From: Comamonas resistens
GTDB taxonomy: Bacteria > Pseudomonadota > Gammaproteobacteria > Burkholderiales > Burkholderiaceae_C
Reading direction: 5' to 3'
Assembly (NCBI RefSeq): GCF_030064165.1
Contig: NZ_CP125947.1
Span: 5,084,001 to 5,148,000 of the forward strand
Length of the DNA stretch: 64,000 nucleotides
Positions 1-8,310 of the stretch are shown here, one piece after another. Positions within the stretch are counted from its first letter, which is position 1. Every line of letters starts with the position of its first letter. A program made the translations under genes and the position numbers. Below the pieces are notes generated by a model. That model did not search any database. It was not told where the DNA came from and saw only the letters and a list, made by a program, of their open reading frames with translations.

Positions 1-1
1 G

Positions 2-367
2 TGGGACGACCAGCACGCCATGGTCTGGGGCATCACCGTGGTCGAGTGCGCGGCCATCGTGGTGCTGCTGGCCGTGCAAAAGCCTTCGGGCCTGGTCTAT
101 GAAATGCTGACCGCACCGCTGCTGGTGCGCCTGGGCAAGCTGTCCTACGGCATCTACCTCTGGCATTACCCCGTGGTGCGCTATCTGCGTGCCGACTATT
201 CCTGGCAGGTGACCGTGATTGCGGGCCTGCTGATCTCCACAGCGCTGTCCGCCCTGTCCTTCTACACGGTCGAGCGCTGGGCTCTGCGCCGCCGCGATAC
301 CAGCCAGCGCCCGGCTCCCCAACCCCGGCAGGAGCCGGGGCTGCGCGAAGCTACGCGCGGGTCTTAG
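2..367 (+). CDS. Acyltransferase 3 family protein, C-terminal part
   Basis: Only the last ~121 residues lie in the window; the reading frame is open from base 2 and the start is upstream. It contains the GKLSYGIYLWHYPVV block, a hallmark of the OafA/YrhL acyltransferase-3 family of multi-pass inner-membrane proteins that acylate sugars or cell-surface glycans. Hydrophobic segments flank this block (VVECAAIVVLLAV before it, VIAGLLISTALSALSFY after it), followed by an Arg/Pro-rich cytoplasmic tail. The TAG stop (365-367) overlaps the first bases of the inverted repeat of the structured repeat that follows, so the repeat may have set the present C-terminus. The substrate cannot be inferred. Confidence 0.8.
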   Translation, partial: WDDQHAMVWGITVVECAAIVVLLAVQKPSGLVYEMLTAPLLVRLGKLSYGIYLWHYPVVRYLRADYSWQVTVIAGLLISTALSALSFYTVERWALRRRDTSQRPAPQPRQEPGLREATRGS

Positions 368-633
368 AGCGTGTTCACGACCTTCTCGCGCCGCGACAGC
401 GGCTTTGCGGGAGGGGATGCAAGACGCAATACCGCAGCAATAGCCATGCTATTGCGAGGATTTGCAACGCCGCAGACTGCCCGCAAAGCCACCGTCCCGA
501 AGGGTTGAAGCGAAATCGGGCGATTTCTGCGCGTTGACTCTTGCTTGCACCCCGGTGCAAGCGGCGAGCCACCGCTTCGAACTCATCCCGATTGCGCTTC
601 AACGCGGCTGCGTAGAGATCGTGAACACGCTCT
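366..633. repeat. Structured 268-bp repeat element, copy A
   Basis: A 268-bp element with 15-bp perfect terminal inverted repeats (AGAGCGTGTTCACGA at 366-380 and its complement at 619-633). It fits exactly between two convergent genes; both stop codons (365-367 and 633-635) overlap its ends. Internal pairing is extensive: a hairpin at 437-455 (GCAATAGC arms), 401-411 pairing with 480-490, a hairpin at 543-562 (GCTTGCAC arms), and 505-520 pairing with 587-602. A second copy lies at 6211-6479. Where the copies differ in paired regions, several changes occur on both sides of the stem. No convincing protein is encoded. It could be a MITE-like non-autonomous element, a structured RNA or a bidirectional terminator. 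Confidence 0.85.
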
Positions 634-1295
634 TAAAACCCCGAGCCTGGCTGGGCCAGATATTCCTCCTCCCGGGCCGTATTGACACGGCCCAGGATGG
701 GGTTGCGGTGCGGAAAGCGTCCAAAACGCGCAATCACATCCTGATGACGGTGGGCATAGTCCAGGGTGCCCGCCAGATATTCGCGAGTCTCTGCATCCGG
801 GGCCATCTGCGCCAAGGCCTCGAAAGCCGCCACGCTGCGCTGCTGCATGGCGGGGTCTTCGGCGTGTTCCAGCGGTAGATACATGAACACGCGTACCACT
901 TCGGGCAGCTCCATGTCAGCCCCGCTGTCCAGCGCTTCCAGCGCCAGCGTCAGCGCCTGGGCGTCCCCGGCAAAGCTCTTGGGCGTGTTGCGGTGAATGT
1001 TGCGGGTGAACTGATCGAGCAGCAGCACCAGAGCCAGATGTCCCCAGGGTCCCTCGTTCCTCCAATGCTGCAGTGCGCCGCCCAGGGCCGCCTCCACTGC
1101 CAGGCCAAAGCGCTCGCGCAGCTGTTCGTCAAAAGCAGGCGATTTGGTGAACCACTGTGCCTTGTGCTGCAGGGCTTCGCCGTTGCTGGGCCGGGCACTG
1201 CCTAGCCACTGGGTCAACACCTGATCGGGCAGCGTTGCATCCGCAACAACCGCGCTCAGCGCCTGAAGATAGGAGGGGTTTGCATTGTCAGTCAT
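633..1295 (-). CDS. DUF924 family protein
   Basis: 220 residues, full length for the DUF924 family (TPR-like alpha-helical proteins, function unknown). Recognisable family features are WFTKSPAFDEQLRERF (about residues 48-63), the LVLLLDQFTRNIHRNTPKSF block (about 88-107), the VFMYLPLEHAED segment and the C-terminal RFGRFPHRNPILGR motif. It is cytosolic, with no signal peptide. Its stop codon overlaps the end of repeat copy A. About 290 bp of non-coding sequence separate it from the divergent lipoprotein gene downstream, in which I see no tRNA or clear RNA element. No function beyond family membership can be offered. Confidence 0.85.
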   Translation of the reverse strand: MTDNANPSYLQALSAVVADATLPDQVLTQWLGSARPSNGEALQHKAQWFTKSPAFDEQLRERFGLAVEAALGGALQHWRNEGPWGHLALVLLLDQFTRNIHRNTPKSFAGDAQALTLALEALDSGADMELPEVVRVFMYLPLEHAEDPAMQQRSVAAFEALAQMAPDAETREYLAGTLDYAHRHQDVIARFGRFPHRNPILGRVNTAREEEYLAQPGSGF

Positions 1296-1588
1296 GCAAG
1301 CATTGTGACTTCAGGACCCTGCCAACCAGGGCAGGCCAACCTTGGCCGCAGGCAAAGTTGTCAGCCCGGCTTCAGCCATGTCAACGAATTGACGCTCCGG
1401 ACGTTAGAAAACGCCGTCCCCAGATGCCGGATTGGTACGGAAACCTGGAACTTCAATCATCCACTGGGACTCAGGGGATTAGAGTCAGGAGAGAAAATGA
1501 CTGACTCAAAAAACATAGCGCCATGCGCTGATGTTTCAACAGGTTTCAAGGCATCGGGTTTATTTGTTTGCGGAGTCAGGCTGTTGTG

Positions 1589-2164
1589 ATGAATAGGCGC
1601 TCATGGTTGGTATTGGCAGTGGTCGGCGCAGGCTTGGCCGCCACAGGTTGTTCTGGCAAATCCATGCCCAGCAGCGTAAGCGTGAGCCAGCAAAAGCTGC
1701 AGGAAATGGTCTCCTCCCGCTTTCCCCGACAGTTCCCCGTCGCAGGGCTGCTGCATCTCAATCTGAGTGCCCCGCAACTGCTCATGGTGCCCGAGCGCAA
1801 TGCCATCAATGCCCAGATTCCGGCCGAGCTCAGCGGCAAGGTGCTCAAGGAAAAATACAGCGGCCTGCTCAATGTGGATTTTTCCCTGCGCTACGAGCCC
1901 ACGGACCGCACGCTGCGCGCCTATCAGATCAAGGTCAACAGCCTGAGCATGGACGGGCTGGCCCCGGCTCTCAGCGATATGCTGGCCACCTACTCCACGG
2001 CTCTGGCGGAGCAGGCCATGGGCCAGGTCGTGCTGTATCAGCTGCAGGACAAGGAGCTGGCCCTGGTCGAAGCCATGGCCATGGAGCCCGGCACCATCAC
2101 CGTCACGCCGCAAGGCCTGACCGTGCAGCTGCTGCAGAAAACCCCGCAGGACGCCAAGCGCTGA
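1589..2164 (+). CDS. DUF1439 family lipoprotein
   Basis: 191 residues, with a lipoprotein signal peptide: a basic MNRR start, a hydrophobic stretch and the lipobox AATGC placing the lipidated Cys at residue 21. The mature part matches the DUF1439 (YceB-like) outer-membrane-associated lipoproteins, which are predominantly beta-strand (the VSVSQQKLQEMVSSRFP, LMVPERNAINAQIPAEL and LNVDFSLRYEPTDRTLRAYQIKVNS regions). The ATG at 1589 was chosen because it gives a compact signal peptide; a TTG 21 bases upstream is in frame but less likely. A rho-independent terminator follows 15 bp after the stop. It is monocistronic. The family function is not established. Confidence 0.8.
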   Translation: MNRRSWLVLAVVGAGLAATGCSGKSMPSSVSVSQQKLQEMVSSRFPRQFPVAGLLHLNLSAPQLLMVPERNAINAQIPAELSGKVLKEKYSGLLNVDFSLRYEPTDRTLRAYQIKVNSLSMDGLAPALSDMLATYSTALAEQAMGQVVLYQLQDKELALVEAMAMEPGTITVTPQGLTVQLLQKTPQDAKR

Positions 2165-2178
2165 ACCGCCGCACCGCC

Positions 2179-2215
2179 AAAAGCCCGCCAGGCCACAGCC
2201 ATGCGGGCTTTTTTG
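2179..2215 (+). terminator. Rho-independent terminator
   Basis: Arms AAGCCCGC and GCGGGCTT enclose a short loop and are followed by TTTTTT. It lies between the convergent DUF1439 lipoprotein and ModA-like genes and probably ends the former; the A run on the other side allows some function in both directions. Confidence 0.8.
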
Positions 2216-2230
2216 TTGTCGAGACCGGAC

Positions 2231-3049
2231 TCAGCGCGGCTTGGCGACAGGCTCCAGCCCCGTGTCGCGAATCGCCTTGGCCGCAGCGGGCGAGGTATAG
2301 AACTTGAGCAATTGCTCCAGCCCCTGGGGGTTGGTCGATGTGCTGGCTGTACCGGCCGAAAAGAAGGTGTAGTGCTGTACCGAATCGGGCAGCGTTCCCA
2401 CATAGCTGACACCCTCGATCGGCAGCAGCTCGCTGACCTGCTGCAGGCCGATTTCCGCCTCGCCGCGCGCAACTATGGTGCCCACACGCTCGGTCACGAT
2501 CTTCTTGCTCTTGGGCATGACCTGGTCGTGAATGCCCAGCTTCTTGAGCATCTGCGTTTCGTAGTAGGTACCGCTGGCGCTGGCCGAATAGGCAATGCTC
2601 TTGGCGTTCAGCAGCACCTGGCGCAGCTTGTCCTCGCTGCTGATGTCGGGGATGGGTGCACCCTTCTTTACCGCCACTCCCACGGCCGAGCGCACCAGGT
2701 CGATCTGGGTTCCTGGTACCACCAGGCCCTGGGCCGCGAGCTGGTCCAGCGCACCCCGCGCGAGGATCACCACATCGGCCTTCTCGCCCTGGCTCAGACG
2801 GTTGGGAATCGAGGTCGGCGATGCGCCCATGGACGAGCCATAGGCCGACTCGACCGCGATGCCGGTCTGGGCCGTGAACTGGGGTGCCAGCAATTTGTGC
2901 GCCGCAGTAAAGCCGCCCGAAGTCATGAGGCGCACAGGTTCCGGTGCCGGCTGCGGCTTCGGGGCCTGCTGGGCACAACCGGCGGCCAGGGCCACGGCGC
3001 TGATCAGCAGCGCGCGGCGGGCCGTCAAAAAGGTAAAGGGCTTGTTCAT
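2231..3049 (-). CDS. ModA-like periplasmic substrate-binding lipoprotein
   Basis: 272 residues. The N-terminus MNKPFTFLTARR, a hydrophobic stretch and the lipobox ALAAGC (Cys25) indicate an exported lipoprotein. The body fits the molybdate-type extracellular solute-binding superfamily (SBP_bac_11): TSGGFTAAHKLLAPQFTAQTG near residue 43, ADVVILARGALDQL, SIAYSASASGTYYETQMLKKLGI and the C-terminal ARGEAEIGLQQVSELLPIEGV. No permease or ATPase gene is adjacent, so it is either an orphan binding protein or a sensor. The divergent LysR gene 163 bp away may control it. True molybdate binding is not shown: proteins of this orphan type are often annotated ModA without the transporter. Confidence 0.75.
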   Translation of the reverse strand: MNKPFTFLTARRALLISAVALAAGCAQQAPKPQPAPEPVRLMTSGGFTAAHKLLAPQFTAQTGIAVESAYGSSMGASPTSIPNRLSQGEKADVVILARGALDQLAAQGLVVPGTQIDLVRSAVGVAVKKGAPIPDISSEDKLRQVLLNAKSIAYSASASGTYYETQMLKKLGIHDQVMPKSKKIVTERVGTIVARGEAEIGLQQVSELLPIEGVSYVGTLPDSVQHYTFFSAGTASTSTNPQGLEQLLKFYTSPAAAKAIRDTGLEPVAKPR

Positions 3050-3068
3050 CGCTATGTCTCCGTATTGT

Positions 3069-3118
3069 TTTAAGTTGAAATGGCTTCAAACCTTTGCGCA
3101 GCAAACGCAAACAGCTAT
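3069..3118. repeat. Degenerate copy of the dispersed AGCTAT palindrome
   Basis: The stretch from GTTGAAATGG to AACAGCTAT resembles the right half of the palindrome at 8225-8310 (CTGAAATCCTTTGCC...CAGACAGCTAT). It lies between the divergent ModA-like and LysR genes. The match is partial, so this copy is tentative. Confidence 0.4.
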
Positions 3119-3212
3119 GTTTGTCATAGCTTCTCAACGGAGCACATTGTGAAAATCCACGGCCCGTCCGTCCAATACCGTTTGCGTCTGGACTTGATAC
3201 GAAAATCGTCCT

Positions 3213-4094
3213 ATGGATTTGCGTCGCCTTACCTGTTTTCTGGCCGTGGCCGAGGAACTGAATTTCAGCCGTGCGGCCCAGCGCCTGCATATGAGCCAGC
3301 CCCCGCTGAGCCAGCAGATCCGCCTGCTGGAGCAGGAGATGGGGGCGCAGTTGTTCGAGCGCTCACGCCGCGCCGTGGCACTGACGCCTGCAGGCCTGCT
3401 GCTGCAGGAAAAAGCGCGGCAGATCGTGGAGCTGCACCAGCAGGCGGGCGAGCTGGTGCGCATGGCGGCCCATGGCCTGGCCGGGCGGCTGCGCATTGCC
3501 TTCACGGCATCGGTGCCGCTGTTCGACGAGTTCTCGGCCATGCTGCGCGACTTCCGCAGCCGCCACCCGCAGGTGGAGCTCGATCTGCAGCACATGACCA
3601 CGGGCGAGCAGATCGCGGCGCTGACGGCCGGGCAGATCGACATCGGCTTTATGCGGCCCTCGCCAGCCTTTCGCATTCCCGTGCCGATCCGCGAACAGAC
3701 TTTGTGGCGTGACGAGCTGATGCTGGCCATGCCCGCCAGCCAGGCAGCAGCGGTGAATCACCCCATCGCACTGAGCGATCTGGCCGATCAGGCTTTTGTG
3801 CTGCATCCGGCCGTGCTCGGTGGCGGTCTGCACGAACATATTCTGGCGCTGTGCAGCGAAGCGGGCTTTGTGCCGCGCATCGCCCAGCCGGCGCGCGAGA
3901 CCTCGACCATGCTGGCACTGGTGGCCGCCGGGCTGGGCCTGTCCATCGTGCCCAGCGTCTATCAGCGCATCTGCCCGCCCGGCGTGGTGCTGCTGCCGCT
4001 GACCGATGCCGCGCGCCACTCGCGCATTGCACTGGTCAGCATGCAGCAGGCGCCATCACCCTGCGTGCAGATGTTCTGGCAGCTGCTGCGCTGA
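3213..4094 (+). CDS. LysR-type transcriptional regulator
   Basis: 293 residues, standard LysR length. The N-terminal winged helix-turn-helix (residues 1-60) carries the classic pattern FLAVAEELNFSRAAQRL, then SQPPLSQQIRLLEQEMG and LFERSRR. The effector-binding domain follows from about residue 90 (GRLRIAFTASVPLFDEF onward). Sequence flavour is closest to the BenM/CatM/CbnR branch that controls aromatic degradation (HPQVELDLQHMTTGEQIAAL, VAAGLGLSIVPSVYQ), but effector specificity cannot be read from sequence. It is divergent from the ModA-like lipoprotein gene and convergent with a Bug receptor gene; LysR members usually regulate the divergent neighbour. Confidence 0.9.
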   Translation: MDLRRLTCFLAVAEELNFSRAAQRLHMSQPPLSQQIRLLEQEMGAQLFERSRRAVALTPAGLLLQEKARQIVELHQQAGELVRMAAHGLAGRLRIAFTASVPLFDEFSAMLRDFRSRHPQVELDLQHMTTGEQIAALTAGQIDIGFMRPSPAFRIPVPIREQTLWRDELMLAMPASQAAAVNHPIALSDLADQAFVLHPAVLGGGLHEHILALCSEAGFVPRIAQPARETSTMLALVAAGLGLSIVPSVYQRICPPGVVLLPLTDAARHSRIALVSMQQAPSPCVQMFWQLLR

Positions 4095-4111
4095 GCAGTC
4101 CGTGTCGCGCA

Positions 4112-5155
4112 TCAGTCCGCGCGAATATCGGCAGCCCGGATGACTTCGCCGAGCTGCCGGGTCTCGGCCTGTATGAAGCTGCCGAACTGGGCCGGTGTTC
4201 CGCCCATGGGCGTGGCTCCCATATCGGCCAGCGTCTGAGTGACTGCCGGCGTGGTCAGCGCCTTGTTGAGCGCTGCGTTCAGGGCCTGTACCACGGCCTC
4301 GGGTGTTCCCTTGGGTGCCACCAGGCCCCACCATACGGTGGCCTGCACATCCACACCCAGGGAGCGCGCAGTAGGCACCTGGGGCAATAGGCGCGAGCCA
4401 TCCTTGTTGAGCACCGCCAAGGCGCGCAGGCTGCCGCTGCTCACATGGCCCGCCACCTCCAGCGGGTTGATCGCCATGAAGTCCAGACGTCCGCCCAGCA
4501 GATCTGTCACGGCGGTGGAGCCACCTTTGTAGGGAACATGCACGCCCTTGAACTGCCCTGCCTTTTCCAGCAAGGCACTGGCCATATGGCCCGAACTGCC
4601 CACGCCTGCCGTGCCATAGGACAGGGCGCCGGGCTTGGCCTTGCCCGCGGTGATGAGTTCGGCCAGGCTTTTGTACGGCGATTTGGCGTTGACCACGACG
4701 ACCAGCGGCGCCTCGCCTATGCGCCCCACCGGAATCAGGTCGGTCGCCGGATCGAAGCTGAGCTTGGAGTACAGCGCCTTGTTGGTGGTCAGCGTATTCG
4801 AGGCCGTCAGCAGCGTATAGCCATTGGGCGTGGCGCGTGCCACCGCCGCCATGCCGATATTGGTGCCGCCGCCGGGCTTGTTTTCCACCACGATGGACTG
4901 GCCCAGAAACTCCGCCATGGGCGTGGTGACCAGCCTGGTCACGATGTCCACGCCACCGGCTGGCGAATACGGCACGACGACCGTCACGGCACGTTCTGGA
5001 AATCCTGCAGCCACTGCAGCACCGCTGACCAGCGCCAGCCCCGCACCCAGTGCGGCAGCGCCCAGTCCCAGCGCTTGCCGCCGAGACAGCAAAGCGCAAG
5101 AAGAAACCTCTTCATCCATGAAGAAAGAATGGGGGCTGCGGGGAAGCTGATGCAT
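4112..5155 (-). CDS. Bug/TctC-family periplasmic solute-binding protein
   Basis: 347 residues. The start ATG at 5155 has GGAG seven bases upstream. The leader contains SRRQALGLG followed by an Ala/Gly-rich hydrophobic segment, which looks like a twin-arginine signal rather than the usual Sec signal of this family. The mature protein has the Bug fold signatures: FPERAVTVVVPYSPAGGVDIVTRLV, VVENKPGGGTNIG, the HVPYKGGSTAVTDLLGG block and the C-terminal GSFIQAETRQLGEVIRAA. Bug proteins bind carboxylates or related small molecules in the periplasm. No TctA/TctB membrane genes are adjacent, as is common for the many orphan Bug genes in this family of bacteria. Confidence 0.9.
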   Translation of the reverse strand: MHQLPRSPHSFFMDEEVSSCALLSRRQALGLGAAALGAGLALVSGAAVAAGFPERAVTVVVPYSPAGGVDIVTRLVTTPMAEFLGQSIVVENKPGGGTNIGMAAVARATPNGYTLLTASNTLTTNKALYSKLSFDPATDLIPVGRIGEAPLVVVVNAKSPYKSLAELITAGKAKPGALSYGTAGVGSSGHMASALLEKAGQFKGVHVPYKGGSTAVTDLLGGRLDFMAINPLEVAGHVSSGSLRALAVLNKDGSRLLPQVPTARSLGVDVQATVWWGLVAPKGTPEAVVQALNAALNKALTTPAVTQTLADMGATPMGGTPAQFGSFIQAETRQLGEVIRAADIRAD

Positions 5156-5391
5156 GTCATGTCTCCGTGATTCACTTCTTATGAAGCACCCAATATCACC
5201 CCGTGAAGCGCCGCCCCTGATGAGGGAATCTGCGTACCCGCATCTGCCCCCCATCTCCAATTGGCATCGCTGCCTGCAAGCCCGCATGACAACAGGTAGG
5301 ATGATCGAGAGCTTTGCGCCGCGGCCTGCCAGCCCACGCCAACTGCCCCTGCGGGGGCCAAGAGATTGCCAACACGCTCCGAAGGAAACTC

Positions 5392-6114
5392 ATGACGCAA
5401 CCCCAAGTACTCGCCGAATTTTCCGTGACCCGTAAATGGCCTGCGCAGCACCCCGAGCGCATCCAGCTGTACTCGCTGCCCACGCCCAACGGCGTGAAGG
5501 TGTCGATTGCGCTGGAGGAAATGCAGCTGCCTTACGAGGCGCATCTGGTCAGCTTCCAGACCAACGACCAGCTCACGCCCGAGTTTGTGGGCACCTTCCC
5601 CAACAACAAGATTCCCGCCATCATCGATCCGCAAGGCCCGGGCGGCCTGCCGCTGGCCCTGTTCGAGTCGGGCGCCATCCTGATCTATCTGGCCGAAAAA
5701 TCCGGCAGCCCCTTGCTGCCTGCAGCACCCGCAGCGCGCTACGAAACGCTGCAGTGGCTGATGTTCCAGATGGGCGGCGTAGGTCCCATGTTTGGCCAGG
5801 TAGGCTTCTTCCACAAGTACGGCGGCAAGGACTTCGAGGACAAGCGCCCGCGCGACCGCTACATCAACGAATCCAAACGCCTGCTGGGCGTGCTGGAGCA
5901 GCGCATGCTGGGCCGCCCGTGGATCATGGGCGAGCAGTTCACGATTGCCGACATCGCCATCTGGCCCTGGGTGCGCAATATGGTGGAGGAAAGCGGCTAC
6001 GACGCCGGCGAGCTGGTCGGCTGGAAGAACTTCCCGCAGCTGCAGCGCGTGCTGGCCTCCTTTGTGGCGCGGCCCGGAGTGCAAAAAGGTCTGAACATTC
6101 CGCCACGCGGCTGA
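5392..6114 (+). CDS. Glutathione S-transferase, YfcG/YghU (nu-class) type
   Basis: 240 residues; start chosen at 5392 because GAAGGA lies six bases upstream. The N-terminal thioredoxin-like domain starts IQLYSLPTPNGVKVSIALEEM, in which TPNG is the glutathione-contacting Thr/Asn motif of YfcG/YghU-type enzymes, followed by NNKIPAIID with the conserved cis-Pro and FESGAILIYLAEK. The C-terminal helical domain has the GEQFTIADIAIWPWVRN helix-cap motif. Nu-class members reduce disulfides or peroxides with glutathione. It is cytosolic. It lies divergent to the Bug gene and is followed after about 100 bp by repeat copy B. Confidence 0.88.
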   Translation: MTQPQVLAEFSVTRKWPAQHPERIQLYSLPTPNGVKVSIALEEMQLPYEAHLVSFQTNDQLTPEFVGTFPNNKIPAIIDPQGPGGLPLALFESGAILIYLAEKSGSPLLPAAPAARYETLQWLMFQMGGVGPMFGQVGFFHKYGGKDFEDKRPRDRYINESKRLLGVLEQRMLGRPWIMGEQFTIADIAIWPWVRNMVEESGYDAGELVGWKNFPQLQRVLASFVARPGVQKGLNIPPRG

Positions 6115-6210
6115 TCAGCAGCGTCCCGAGACGGGCCAACTGTTGCAGAAACGGCTGGCACTGTCCCACCGATGGTGTCTTTCAACGGGCGTGCCTGGCC
6201 TTATCTTCTG

Positions 6211-6479
6211 AGAACGTGTTGACGATCTCCTCGCGCCGCGACAGCGGCTTTGCGGGATGGGATGCAAGGCGCAATACCGCAGCAATAGCCGTGCTATTGC
6301 GAGGATTTGCAACGCCGCAGACCGCCCGCAAAGACACTGTCCCGAAGGGTTGGAGCGAAATCGGGCGATTTCTGCGCGCTGTCTCTTGCTTGCACCCCGG
6401 TGCAAGCGGCGAGCCATCCGCTTCGAACTCGTCCCGATTGCGCTCCAACGCGGCGGCGTAGAGATCGTCAACACGTTCT
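6211..6479. repeat. Structured 269-bp repeat element, copy B
   Basis: Second copy of the element at 366-633, in the same orientation. The terminal inverted repeat is AGAACGTGTTGACGATCTC, 19 bp and perfect at both ends (6211-6229 and 6461-6479). Against copy A the terminal repeat differs at positions 4 and 11, and both ends carry the matching change, so pairing is kept. The internal stem also covaries (TTGGAG at 6350-6355 with CTCCAA at 6443-6448, versus TTGAAG/CTTCAA in copy A). Local hairpins with GCAATAGC and GCTTGCAC arms are conserved. The copy fills most of the 410 bp between the GST and pirin genes. Confidence 0.85.
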
Positions 6480-6524
6480 GAGAGTCAGGCTTTGCGGATG
6501 GCAATAGCCCACAAGGAGATCACC

Positions 6525-7577
6525 ATGACCACGACCCACCCGATTCTGGAAAGCGCCCCTCTGGGCCCACGCTGGCCCTGCCTGGACCCTTTCCTGTTCT
6601 GCGCTCACCACGATGACAGCTACCCTGCCAGCGACGGCAAGATGGGCGTGCAGGCCGTGGAGTTCGAAGGCCGCGAAATGGGCAGCGACTTCAGCGCCAA
6701 GGATGGCTTTTCCATGTACCACGGCGAGCAGATCCCCGGCTTTCCCGGCCACCCCCATCGCGGCTTCGAGACCGTGACTCTGGTGCGCAAGGGCCGCATC
6801 GACCATGCGGATTCGCTGGGCGCGGCCGCACGCTTCGGCGGCGGCGACGTGCAGTGGCTGACGGCCGGCAAGGGCATCCAGCACTCGGAGATGTTTCCTT
6901 TGCTCAACAGCGACCAGCCCAATCCGCTGGAGCTGTTCCAGATCTGGCTGAACCTGCCTGCGAGGAACAAGATGGTGGAGCCCCACTTCACCATGTTCTG
7001 GAACGAGCAGATTCCGCGCCTGAGCTTCGGCGATGCGGCGGGCAGGAAAACCACTGTTACCGTGGTGGCAGGCTCGCTGGACGGTGCGGACAAGGCCTTG
7101 CCGCCGCCGCCCGAATCCTGGGCCTCCCAGGCTGACAGCGATGTGGCCATCTGGACACTGGCGCTGGAACCCGGCGCCCGCTGGACCATGCCCAAGGCTG
7201 CAGGTGCCGAAACCCATCGCATGCTCTACTTCTTTGTGGGCCAAAGCATGAGCGTGGATGGCGAAGCCGTGAACGAACATCTGGCCATGCATATAGCCGC
7301 GCAGCGCGACCTGGAGCTGGTCAACACCGGCAAGGACACCGTGGAGCTGCTTCTGCTGCAGGGCAAGCCGATCGGCGAAACCGTGGCCCAGTACGGCCCC
7401 TTCGTCATGAATACGCAACAGGAAATCATGCAGGCCATGCAGGACTATCGCCGTACCCAGTTCGGCGGCTGGCCCTGGAAGGACAACGACCCTGTGCATG
7501 GTGCCGAGAACCGCCGCTTTGCGCGCTACCCCGGCGCGACCGAGGACGACCTGCCCCCGCTGGCCGCTACCGCCTGA
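6525..7577 (+). CDS. Pirin family protein (long form)
   Basis: 350 residues. The ATG at 6525 is preceded by AAGGAG at good spacing. The N-terminal cupin carries the pirin metal-site pattern: GHPHRGFETVTLVRKGRIDHADSLG (His ligands) and GDVQWLTAGKGIQHSEMFP (His/Glu ligands), about residues 80-125. A second cupin follows, ending in VAQYGPFVMNTQQEIMQAMQDYRRTQFGGWPW, the usual pirin C-terminal signature. Bacterial pirins are Fe-binding; some are quercetinases and others bind metabolic enzymes, so the activity here is open. At 350 residues it is longer than the second pirin of this window (311 residues at 28176-29111), with an extended N-terminus and a Pro-rich insertion. Confidence 0.9.
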   Translation: MTTTHPILESAPLGPRWPCLDPFLFCAHHDDSYPASDGKMGVQAVEFEGREMGSDFSAKDGFSMYHGEQIPGFPGHPHRGFETVTLVRKGRIDHADSLGAAARFGGGDVQWLTAGKGIQHSEMFPLLNSDQPNPLELFQIWLNLPARNKMVEPHFTMFWNEQIPRLSFGDAAGRKTTVTVVAGSLDGADKALPPPPESWASQADSDVAIWTLALEPGARWTMPKAAGAETHRMLYFFVGQSMSVDGEAVNEHLAMHIAAQRDLELVNTGKDTVELLLLQGKPIGETVAQYGPFVMNTQQEIMQAMQDYRRTQFGGWPWKDNDPVHGAENRRFARYPGATEDDLPPLAATA

Positions 7578-7735
7578 AAATGGCACTGTCGGCGGCGGTT
7601 GTTCAAACGCTGCCACAATGTGCGCCTGACCGCCACGACCTTTGCGGGCCGTGGCTGCTTTGTTTTGGAGCCGCTCAAACCGCAGCCTGCGATGGGCCTA
7701 TGGGTATGAGCCGCTCGCGGAATCTCCAGACTGTC

Positions 7736-8221
7736 ATGAACATCACCAAAGACACTGCCGTCACCATCAATTACAAGATTCACGAGCTGCTCGCGGGCGG
7801 CGTGGCCGTCAAACTGCTGGACAAGGGCGATGTGGCCTATCTGCACGGCGGCTATGACAACATCTTCGCCAAGGTCGAAGCCGCTCTGGACGGCAAGCAA
7901 AAAGGCGATACCGTGACCGTGGACCTGGCCGTGGCAGACGCCTTCGGCGAGCGCGACGAGAGCCTCAAGCGCACCATTCCCAAGGGCGAGTTCCCCGCGG
8001 GCGTGAAGGTGGGCGGCCAGCTGCGCGGCACCAACGACCAGGGCCTGCCCCAGATCTACAACGTGGTGAAGATCAAGGGCCCCGTGGTGCTGCTGGACGG
8101 CAACCACCCTCTGGCCGGTTTTGCACTGCGCTTCAGCGCGGTGGTCAACGAGGTGCGTGCAGCTTCGGAAGAAGAAATCGCCCACAAGCATGTGCATGGC
8201 GGCCACGGCCATCACCATTGA
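7736..8221 (+). CDS. slyD: FKBP-type peptidyl-prolyl isomerase SlyD
   Basis: 161 residues. The start at 7736 (MNITKDTAVTINYKI) is the natural family start; the open frame extends upstream without family similarity. The FKBP domain contains LLDKGDVAYLHGGYDNIF and GERDESLKRTIPKGEFP, with the insert-in-flap domain between about residues 65 and 125. The tail ends HKHVHGGHGHHH, a short His-rich metal-binding tail typical of SlyD, which acts as a cytosolic prolyl isomerase, chaperone and Ni/Zn-binding protein. A strong bidirectional terminator and a dispersed palindrome lie downstream, before the convergent purC gene. Confidence 0.9.
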   Translation: MNITKDTAVTINYKIHELLAGGVAVKLLDKGDVAYLHGGYDNIFAKVEAALDGKQKGDTVTVDLAVADAFGERDESLKRTIPKGEFPAGVKVGGQLRGTNDQGLPQIYNVVKIKGPVVLLDGNHPLAGFALRFSAVVNEVRAASEEEIAHKHVHGGHGHHH

Positions 8222-8224
8222 AAA

Positions 8225-8310
8225 CATAGCTGCCAGCGCACACCCTTAAAGGACTTCAGCATTATTTCCAACTGAAATCCTTTGCCAGCGAGCGCAGACA
8301 GCTATCAAAA
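8225..8310. repeat. Dispersed palindrome, nested hairpin form
   Basis: Outer arms ATAGCTGCCAGCGCA and AGCGCAGACAGCTAT enclose an inner stem AAAGGACTTCAG / CTGAAATCCTTT. This is the longest of the copies in the window and lies immediately before the slyD/purC terminator. Confidence 0.65.

Noticed and set aside
462..878. 138-codon frame beginning inside repeat copy A
   Set aside because: Antisense to DUF924 and partly within the repeat; no codon-use or motif support.
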